Source: JBNAGF01 sp049801055
GTDB lineage: Bacteria > Pseudomonadota > Alphaproteobacteria > Rhodobacterales > Rhodobacteraceae
Reading direction: 5' to 3'
NCBI RefSeq assembly: GCF_049801055.1
Contig: NZ_JBNAGF010000002.1
Span: 496,001-560,000 of the forward strand
DNA: 64,000 nt
The position numbers were made by a program, and so were the translations under genes. The notes under the pieces are model-generated. The model worked only from the letters and a program-made list of their open reading frames with translations, had not been told where the DNA came from and did no database searches. Below, in pieces: positions 56,552 through 64,000 of this stretch. Positions within the stretch are counted from its first letter, which is position 1, and each line of letters begins with the position of its first letter.

Positions 56552-56749
56552 TATTGCGCGGTTCAAGCCGGAACTTATGACGACACGCCCGAGCGAGATA
56601 CGCATTGCAGACGGTAACGTCAATGTTTTCGCTGTTTTGTTTCGCAAATCCCGGATCGCGAGGAAAATGATCCGGATTGGTTCGGAAAATGCGGTGCGAC
56701 GAGATAGGCAAAGCCGGGACACGGGCAAGGGCAGGAAAGGGATCTGCGT

Positions 56750-57211
56750 ATGAAGCTATCGACCAAGGGGCGTTATGCAGTCGTCGCACTGGCGGATATT
56801 GCGCTGCAGCCGTCTGACCAGTTGGTGACATTGGGCGAGATCTCGCAACGGCAGGACATCTCGCTGCCCTATCTGGAACAGTTGTTTGTAAAACTCCGGC
56901 GCGCGGATTTGGTGAAATCGGTGCGTGGCCCCGGCGGTGGGTATCGGCTGTCACGGCCTGCCTCAGAGATCCGGGTTGTCGATATCCTGACAGCGGTGGA
57001 TGAAACGGTCGATGCCATGCACAAGGGGGCAGGGGTCACGGGGGCGTCTTCGGGCAGTCGGGCACAATCCCTGACCAACCGGCTTTGGGAAGGGCTGAGT
57101 GCTCATGTCTATGTGTTTCTGCACCAGACCCGCTTGTCGGACGTGATCCGCAACGATCTGGCGCCATGCCCGGCGGTGCCAAACTTGTTCTCGGTTGTAG
57201 ATGTGGAATGA
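56750..57211 (+). CDS. iscR: Rrf2-family Fe-S regulator IscR, without the usual cysteine ligands
   Basis: A 153-residue Rrf2 protein. It has the winged helix KLSTKGRYAVVALADIA, ISLPYLEQLFVKLRRADLVKSVRGPGGGY and wing SRPASEIRVVDIL. In E. coli IscR three cysteines follow the VDAT region; here the matching segment reads DAMHKGAGVTGASSGSR with none. The only Cys is at residue 140 (APCPAVP). Rhodobacter-type IscR is known to be of this unusual kind and still to regulate Fe-S genes. It is first gene of the suf operon. Confidence 0.92.
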   Translation: MKLSTKGRYAVVALADIALQPSDQLVTLGEISQRQDISLPYLEQLFVKLRRADLVKSVRGPGGGYRLSRPASEIRVVDILTAVDETVDAMHKGAGVTGASSGSRAQSLTNRLWEGLSAHVYVFLHQTRLSDVIRNDLAPCPAVPNLFSVVDVE

Positions 57212-57231
57212 ACCGATGAAAGCGCCTTCCG

Positions 57232-58275
57232 TTGGATAGAACATATCTCGATCATAACGCGACCGCTCCGCTGCGGCCCGAGGCCCGCGCCGCGATGACC
57301 GCGGCGATGGATCTTGTCGGAAACCCGTCCTCGGTGCATGCCGAAGGCCGGGCCGCCAAAGGACTGATGGAGCGCGCGCGCGCGCAGGTGGCCAGCGCGT
57401 TCGGAGCCGATGGCGCCGATGTGATCTTTGTCTCGGGTGCGACCGAAGCCGCAGCCCTCGCTTGCGCAGGGCGGGATCTGTCCGGGTCAGCGGTGGAACA
57501 TGATGCGGTGCGGGCGTGGATCCGCGAAGACCTGCAGGTTTCGAACGATGGCCGGGTCATTGTGGAGGATCCAGCGCGGTCGGTCCTTCAGATGGCGAAT
57601 TCCGAAACGGGTATCCTGCAGGAGTTGCCGCAGGGTTTGGCGGTGACGGATGCGACACAGGCCTTTGGGAAACTGCCAGTTGCCTTCAACTGGTGCGGTG
57701 CTCAGATGGCGTTGATCTCAGCGCACAAGATGGGTGGTCCCAAAGGAATCGGAGCATTGGTGATCCGTCGTGGAACCGACCTTGGTGCCCAGATTCGCGG
57801 TGGCGGGCAGGAAATGGGGCGACGTTCCGGAACCGAGAATCTGATCGGGATTGCCGGGTTCGGTGCCGCTGCCGAAGCCGCAACAAAAGAATTGGCCAAC
57901 GGGGTCTGGGATCGGGTTGCAGAAATTAGAAATATTCTAGAAACAGCTCTTGAGGCTGGCGCGAATAAGACTATTTTTGTCGGGAAATCCAAAAGGCGAC
58001 TCCCGAATACATCTTGTTTCGCGACGCCCGGCTGGAAAGGCGAAACGCAGGTTATGCAAATGGACCTTGCGGGCTTTGCCATCAGCGCCGGTAGCGCCTG
58101 TTCGAGCGGCAAGGTCAAAGCCAGTTCGGTCTTGCAGGCGATGGGATATGACGAGGTGACGGCCTCGAGCGCGGTCCGGATCAGTCTGGGACCGCAGGTA
58201 ACGAAAGACGACGTGCTGCGCTTTGCCGAGGCGTGGCTCGAAAAAGAAAAGAAACATCGCGCGCGTGCTGCGTGA
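57232..58275 (+). CDS. Cysteine desulfurase (IscS/NifS class)
   Basis: A 347-residue PLP enzyme. It has YLDHNATAPLRPEARAAM, NPSSVHAEGR, ISAHKMGGPKGIGAL with the PLP Lys, GGQEMGRRSGTEN and the persulfide Cys in SAGSACSSGKV. It takes sulfur from cysteine for Fe-S clusters. It starts at TTG 57232, 20 bases after iscR, without a clear Shine-Dalgarno. It is shorter than E. coli IscS (about 404), as in other alphaproteobacterial suf operons. A second desulfurase, SufS, ends the operon. Confidence 0.9.
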   Translation: MDRTYLDHNATAPLRPEARAAMTAAMDLVGNPSSVHAEGRAAKGLMERARAQVASAFGADGADVIFVSGATEAAALACAGRDLSGSAVEHDAVRAWIREDLQVSNDGRVIVEDPARSVLQMANSETGILQELPQGLAVTDATQAFGKLPVAFNWCGAQMALISAHKMGGPKGIGALVIRRGTDLGAQIRGGGQEMGRRSGTENLIGIAGFGAAAEAATKELANGVWDRVAEIRNILETALEAGANKTIFVGKSKRRLPNTSCFATPGWKGETQVMQMDLAGFAISAGSACSSGKVKASSVLQAMGYDEVTASSAVRISLGPQVTKDDVLRFAEAWLEKEKKHRARAA

Positions 58276-58291
58276 TTTTGGAGGGTTGTTC

Positions 58292-59804
<1,513 letters not shown>

Positions 59805-59812
<8 letters not shown>

Positions 59813-60032
59813 CAAGCCCACCATAACCATGTCGGACAGGCTGACTGCCTCTTTGCCCTATGTGCTTCCGGTGCTGGGTGCTGCGATTGGCATGTTCTGG
59901 GCGCGCTACGGAACTGAACACTCCAACCCGGTGATCTGGGTGGCAGCCGGCGCCGTCATTGGCCGCCTGGCTGCCATGGTTCTGGTCAGGATGCTGCACC
60001 GCAATACCTTTGACCGCCCCGGCGGGAAGTGA
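59805..60032 (+). CDS. Small membrane protein in the suf operon
   Basis: A 75-residue protein with two transmembrane segments (LPYVLPVLGAAIGMFWAR and VIWVAAGAVIGRLAAMVLV) and a basic end (RMLHRNTFDRPGGK). TTG 59805, 4 bases after GGAGGGA, overlaps sufB by 8 bases; ATG 59829 is the alternative. The family is not recognised. Its position between sufB and sufC suggests co-expression but gives no function. Confidence 0.7.
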
Positions 60033-60043
60033 TGGGAGTACGC

Positions 60044-60358
60044 ATGATTGTCACGACCACACACAATGTCGAAGGGCATCGCATCACCGAATACAAAGGC
60101 ATCGTCGTGGGCGAGGCCATAATGGGTGCCAATGTCGTGCGGGACGTGTTCGCCAGTATTACCGATATCGTCGGTGGTCGCAGCGGTGCCTATGAAAGCA
60201 AATTGCAGGATGCCCGCGAAACAGCGATAGCCGAACTTCAGGACCGCGCCACGGCCAAGGGAGCCAATGCGGTTGTCGGCGTTGATCTGGATTACGAAGT
60301 GGTCGGGGGCTCCATGCTGATGGTATCAGCCAGCGGTACAGCAGTGGTGCTCGGATAG
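60044..60358 (+). CDS. YbjQ-family (DUF74) protein
   Basis: A 104-residue YbjQ/heavy-metal-binding-domain-family protein: TTTHNVEGHRITEYKGIVVGEAI, VRDVFASITDIVGGRSGAYE, KGANAVVGVDLDYEVVG. Members form pentameric rings; the function is unclear. ATG 60044 follows GGGAG at 5 bases. It lies within the suf operon. Confidence 0.88.
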   Translation: MIVTTTHNVEGHRITEYKGIVVGEAIMGANVVRDVFASITDIVGGRSGAYESKLQDARETAIAELQDRATAKGANAVVGVDLDYEVVGGSMLMVSASGTAVVLG

Positions 60359-60432
60359 GGATGAATCGGTGCTCAGGCACTGGAACGAATACAGGCGGCC
60401 GATGCTGCCGAGTTATGTGAAACGAGGAAAAA

Positions 60433-61188
60433 ATGCTCGAAATCAAGAATCTGAACGTCAAACTTGAAGAAGAAGACAAGCAGATCCTCAAGGGTGTGGA
60501 CCTGACCGTCGAAGCGGGCAAGGTGCACGCGATCATGGGGCCGAACGGGTCGGGTAAGTCGACGCTGTCTTATGTTTTGTCGGGCCGCGACGGGTACGAG
60601 GTCACCGAGGGTGCAGCCAATCTGAATGGTGAAGACCTGTTGGAGATGGAGCCTGAAGAACGCGCGGCCGCCGGGCTCTTTCTGGCATTCCAGTATCCGG
60701 TCGAGATCCCCGGTGTCGGCAACATGACCTTCCTGCGGACGGCTGTGAATGCACAGCGCAAGGCCCGCAACGAGGACGAGCTGAGCGCAGCGGATTTCCT
60801 CAAGTTGGTGCGGGAAAAGGCCAAGGCACTGAAAATCGACGCCGACATGCTCAAGCGTCCGGTCAATGTCGGCTTCTCCGGCGGTGAAAAAAAGCGCAAC
60901 GAAATCCTTCAAATGGCGATGCTGGAACCCAAGCTGTGCATTCTCGACGAAACCGACTCGGGGCTGGACGTGGATGCGATGAAGCTGGTGGCCGAGGGTG
61001 TGAACGCTTTGCGGGACGAGGGGCGTGGCTTCCTTGTTATCACACATTATCAGCGGCTTCTGGATCATATTAAACCTGACGTCGTGCATATTATGGCCGA
61101 CGGGCGCATTGTGAAATCCGGCGGTCCTGAGCTTGCGCTCGAAGTTGAAAGCAACGGGTATGCCGACATTCTTGCCGAGGTGGACTGA
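60433..61188 (+). CDS. sufC: Fe-S assembly ATPase SufC
   Basis: A 251-residue ABC-type ATPase. It has Walker A GPNGSGKSTLSYVL, signature FSGGEKKRNEILQMAML, Walker B LCILDETDSGLDVDAM and H-loop VITHYQRLLDHI. It drives conformational change of the SufBCD complex. GAGGA precedes the ATG. The stop and the sufD start overlap (TGATG). Confidence 0.97.
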   Translation: MLEIKNLNVKLEEEDKQILKGVDLTVEAGKVHAIMGPNGSGKSTLSYVLSGRDGYEVTEGAANLNGEDLLEMEPEERAAAGLFLAFQYPVEIPGVGNMTFLRTAVNAQRKARNEDELSAADFLKLVREKAKALKIDADMLKRPVNVGFSGGEKKRNEILQMAMLEPKLCILDETDSGLDVDAMKLVAEGVNALRDEGRGFLVITHYQRLLDHIKPDVVHIMADGRIVKSGGPELALEVESNGYADILAEVD

Positions 61189-62471
61189 TGGCTTTGGACG
61201 ATCGCAAACACTCCGCCACCGAGGAACGGCTGGCGGCGATGGAGTTGCCGCAGGTCGGTTGCACGGGCAAAGCCCGCGAAGCAGCCTTGGCTCGGGTTCG
61301 CGCCATGGGCCTGCCGCAGCGCCGTGATGAATACTGGAAATACACCCGGCCGGACACACTGGTTCAGGCTGGCGCGCCCAGGGCGGCGGTTTTCGAACAT
61401 GACGAAGGGCTCATGTTCGACGGGTTCGACCGCCTGAAGATTCATTTTGTCGATGGCGTTTTCGATCCGGACCTGTCGGACGACCTGTCGTTGGAAGGCG
61501 TGGAAATCGATCGGTTGGAAGATGTATGCTGCACGGATGCCCACTGGGCAGAAGAGCTATACGGATCATTGGAAGCCCGGGGCCAGACACCGGTAGAGCG
61601 TCCGCTCGCGGCACTGAATACCGCATATGCAGGTGATGGCGTGGCGATCCGGATTACGGGCCGGCCAAGCAAGCCGATCAGTCTGATTTATACTCATAAA
61701 TCAGATAGTTCTGACGTGTTTCTGCATCATGTGATACGGGTCGAAAGTGGCGCCGTGGCGACCATTCTGGAGAACGGTCCGGCGGCAGCTCGGTTCAACA
61801 AATGCATAGAGATCGACATCGCTGATGGCGGCACGCTTCATCATGTTCGGGCGCAAGGCCGTGACCATGAGCGCAGGGCTGTGACCGGCATATTCACCCG
61901 GTTGGGAGAAGAGTCGGTTTATAAGTCTTTTACTCTCACAGTGAACGGCGTGCTCACCCGCAACGAACAGGTGGTCGAAATCACCGGGGACAACGCGGTG
62001 GCCCATGTGGCGGGCGCCTGTGTCGGGGATGGCGATTTCCACCATGACGACACGGTGTTCATCACCCATGACGCGGTGAATTGCGAAAGCCGTCAGGTGT
62101 TCAAGAAGGTTCTGCGCAACGGCGCGACCGGCGTTTTTCAGGGCAAAATTCTGGTGAAGGAAGGCGCGCAAAAGACTGACGGATATCAGATTTCCCAATC
62201 ACTGCTGCTGGATGACGACAGCCAGTTTCTCGCCAAGCCCGAGCTTGAGATCTATGCCGATGACGTCGCCTGTTCGCATGGCTCGACCTCGGGTGCGATC
62301 GACGAAACGGCGCTGTTCTACCTGCGCTCGCGCGGGGTTCCCGCGGCCGATGCCACCGATCTGCTGACCCTGGCTTTCCTGGCCGAAGCGGTTGAGGAGA
62401 TCGAAGACGAAGCACTGGCAGATGACATCGTGTCCCGGCTCGAGGGCTGGCTGGCCCGTCGTCGCGGCTGA
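61188..62471 (+). CDS. sufD: Fe-S assembly protein SufD
   Basis: A 427-residue SufD, paralogue of SufB. It has RRDEYWKYTRPDTLV at the N-terminus, beta-helix core sequences (SDSSDVFLHHVIRVESGA), VFQGKILVKEGAQKTDGYQ, and the C-terminal CSHGSTSGAIDETALFYLRSRG typical of SufD. Its stop overlaps the next start by one base. Confidence 0.96.
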   Translation: MALDDRKHSATEERLAAMELPQVGCTGKAREAALARVRAMGLPQRRDEYWKYTRPDTLVQAGAPRAAVFEHDEGLMFDGFDRLKIHFVDGVFDPDLSDDLSLEGVEIDRLEDVCCTDAHWAEELYGSLEARGQTPVERPLAALNTAYAGDGVAIRITGRPSKPISLIYTHKSDSSDVFLHHVIRVESGAVATILENGPAAARFNKCIEIDIADGGTLHHVRAQGRDHERRAVTGIFTRLGEESVYKSFTLTVNGVLTRNEQVVEITGDNAVAHVAGACVGDGDFHHDDTVFITHDAVNCESRQVFKKVLRNGATGVFQGKILVKEGAQKTDGYQISQSLLLDDDSQFLAKPELEIYADDVACSHGSTSGAIDETALFYLRSRGVPAADATDLLTLAFLAEAVEEIEDEALADDIVSRLEGWLARRRG

Positions 62472-62974
62472 TGCCCGTCACCGCTGATATCGCGGCTACC
62501 TATCGGGGGCCGGGCAAGGTCATGCGCCGCCTTCTTTCGATGGGGCAGCGCGAGGATCGGGCCCTTGCATTCGTCATGGCCTTTTGCGTGGTGGCGTTCA
62601 TTGCGCAGATGCCGCTGCTGGCACGCAAGGCACATCTGGAAGGCGTCGAGTTGAACATGTTGCTGGGTGGGGCATTGCTGGGAACAGTGATCATCCTGCC
62701 GCTCCTGCTATATATCCTCTCCTTCGTGTCCTTCGTTGTCGCGCGTCTTTTTGGTTCAAAGCCAACGGCCTATGCGGCACGGTTGGCGCTGTTCTGGTCC
62801 TTGTTGGCCTCGACCCCGCTAATGCTGCTGCATGGGCTGGTGGCGGGCATGATCGGACCGGGGACTGCAATGTCGATTGTCGGTGCGCTCTGGGCTGCGG
62901 TATTCCTGTGGTTCTGGTTGTCCAACCTCATCGAAGCCGGAAAGGTTATCGAAGTCGGAAAGGAACCGGCATGA
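62471..62974 (+). CDS. YIP1-like integral membrane protein
   Basis: A 167-residue protein with about four to five transmembrane segments and the YIP1-type sequence LLYILSFVSFVVARLFGSKPTAYAARLALFWSLLAS in part. Its start overlaps the sufD stop, and its stop overlaps the next gene (ATGA), so it is tightly coupled to the suf operon. YIP1-like proteins of bacteria have no settled role. Confidence 0.75.
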   Translation: MPVTADIAATYRGPGKVMRRLLSMGQREDRALAFVMAFCVVAFIAQMPLLARKAHLEGVELNMLLGGALLGTVIILPLLLYILSFVSFVVARLFGSKPTAYAARLALFWSLLASTPLMLLHGLVAGMIGPGTAMSIVGALWAAVFLWFWLSNLIEAGKVIEVGKEPA

Positions 62975-63561
62975 CACCACAGGATCTGGTGCCTCTGGCC
63001 GTTACCACGATTACTCGCCCGCAAGACGCTGCCAAGCAGGTCTTGGCGCTCAATCTGCCGCGGAACGTGCTGTGGCTGGCATTGTTCCTTGCCGTGGTTC
63101 TCAACTGCTTCCTGTTCATGTTGTCGAACCTGCTGGTTCCGGCACCAGCTGACATGCCGGTTCAGGTGACATCGCCAACCATCTACGGCGCCATTGTCGG
63201 TGGCGGGTTGGTACTGACCATAACCTCGCTCACCTTTGTTGGCCGGGCCATGGGCGGGCAGGGCAGTTTCAACGACGTCATGGCCCTGATGGTTTGGATG
63301 CAACTTCTCAGGGTTGCCCTGCAGGCTGTTGCGCTGGTTCTGATGCTGACGGTTCCGATCCTGTCAATGCTGCTAGTGCTGGCGGCGGCGCTGGTCGGTC
63401 TTTACATCATGGTGCATTTCATCAACGAAGCGCATCGCTTGAATTCTCTGGGTCGGGCCGTTTTTGTATTGCTCGGCGCAGTCTTTGCCATTGCCCTTGC
63501 AATGATGGTCCTGCTGTCGCTGATGGGCGGCGCGATTGGCGGAGGAATGCCTCATGTATGA
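62971..63561 (+). CDS. YIP1-like integral membrane protein
   Basis: A 196-residue protein with four or five transmembrane segments (VLWLALFLAVVLNCFLFMLS; MLVLAAALVGLYIMVHFINEAHRL; AVFVLLGAVFAIALAMMVLL) and a YIP1-type layout. It is adjacent and overlapping to another YIP1-like gene, which may mean a heteromeric complex. Its last 8 bases overlap sufS. Confidence 0.75.
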   Translation: MTPQDLVPLAVTTITRPQDAAKQVLALNLPRNVLWLALFLAVVLNCFLFMLSNLLVPAPADMPVQVTSPTIYGAIVGGGLVLTITSLTFVGRAMGGQGSFNDVMALMVWMQLLRVALQAVALVLMLTVPILSMLLVLAAALVGLYIMVHFINEAHRLNSLGRAVFVLLGAVFAIALAMMVLLSLMGGAIGGGMPHV

Positions 63562-64000
63562 CGTGGAAAAGATCCGCGCCGATTTCCCGATCCTGTCCCG
63601 AGAGGTGAACAGCAAGCCGCTCACATATCTCGATAACGGTGCCTCGGCACAGAAACCTCAGGTCGTGATCGATGCGGTGACGCGCGCCTATGCCGAGGAG
63701 TACTCAAACGTTCACAGGGGCCTGCATTTTCTTTCCAACCTTGCGACTGAAAAATATGAGGCTGTGCGGGGGAATGTTGCACGGTTTCTTGGTGTTCCGG
63801 ATGAGAATGAGATCGTGCTCAACTCGGGTACCACCGAAGGTATCAACCTCGTGGCCTATGGCTGGGCCATGCCACGGATGGAACCGGGCGACGAGATCGT
63901 TCTTAGTGTCATGGAACACCACGCTAACATCGTTCCGTGGCATTTTCTTCGCGAACAGCAGGGCGTGGTGCTGAAATGGGTTGATGTGGATACGACCGGG
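63554..64000 (+). CDS. sufS: Cysteine desulfurase SufS, cut by window end
   Basis: The first 149 codons of a group II cysteine desulfurase: IRADFPILSREVNSKPLTYL, DNGASAQKPQVVIDAV, SNVHRGLHFLS, NSGTTEGINLVAYGW and MEHHANIVPWHFL. The PLP lysine and persulfide Cys lie beyond the window. It feeds sulfur to SufBCD, with SufE expected downstream. Start ATG 63554 overlaps the YIP1-like gene by 8 bases. Confidence 0.95.
   Translation, partial: MYDVEKIRADFPILSREVNSKPLTYLDNGASAQKPQVVIDAVTRAYAEEYSNVHRGLHFLSNLATEKYEAVRGNVARFLGVPDENEIVLNSGTTEGINLVAYGWAMPRMEPGDEIVLSVMEHHANIVPWHFLREQQGVVLKWVDVDTTG

Noticed and set aside
56514..56753. 79-codon open frame upstream of iscR
   Set aside because: It covers the ICE box and ends in the iscR start; it lacks a plausible start signal and is better read as a regulatory region.

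Overview
The window looks like chromosomal DNA of a marine alphaproteobacterium of the Rhodobacteraceae (Roseobacter group). Reasons: TRAP-linked organosulfonate catabolism, a CckA kinase with a CtrA-type box upstream, an alphaproteobacterial SOS box (GAAC-N7-GAAC) before recA, an Irr-type iron box before an iscR-suf operon, and an IscR without the three usual cysteines. The taxonomic call is inference from gene content. Most of the window is densely packed protein-coding DNA. The only stretch over 300 bases without a recognisable gene is 815-1410.

Layout. 1-4863: cell-surface genes, namely a truncated family 4 glycosyltransferase, two outer-membrane beta-barrel proteins, a family 2 sulfotransferase and a YrbL-like kinase-fold protein. 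4946-18037: an IclR regulator divergent from a long, tight operon for C2/C3 sulfonates. It holds a GMC dehydrogenase (IseJ-like), a TRAP binding protein, a fused TRAP permease, a DUF475/TerC-like membrane protein, HpsN, HpsO-like and HpsP-like dehydrogenases, a UspA protein, sulfopyruvate decarboxylase ComD/ComE and an FMN alpha-hydroxyacid dehydrogenase. The inferred route is dihydroxypropanesulfonate to sulfolactate to sulfopyruvate to sulfoacetaldehyde, with isethionate entering at sulfoacetaldehyde. Xsc, which would release sulfite, is not in the window. 18210-36142: an OmpA-like protein, then a type I secretion system (TolC, ABC, HlyD) that converges with a 2-bp gap on a 4031-residue RTX adhesin built from DxDGSE repeats.

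36361-54058: mostly housekeeping genes. These are tRNA-Gly(CCC), an AhpD-like protein, a RamA-type ferredoxin/ASKHA corrinoid activator, guaB, an RsmB-like methyltransferase, cckA, a second sulfotransferase, recA, a MOSC protein, alaS, a DUF1330 protein, typA, an SMR transporter and icd. 54266-55537: a ureohydrolase with an apparent signal peptide, which is unusual. 55560-64000: a small protein and an alpha/beta hydrolase that share an upstream region, with a perfect iron-control element, with iscR. Then follows the Fe-S assembly operon: iscR, cysteine desulfurase, sufB, small membrane protein, ybjQ-like, sufC, sufD, two YIP1-like membrane proteins, and sufS (cut by the window end).

Best candidates for undescribed biology are the DUF475 protein and fused permease with extra helices inside the sulfonate operon, the higher-order repeat of the giant adhesin with its convergent secretion genes, and the exported ureohydrolase.
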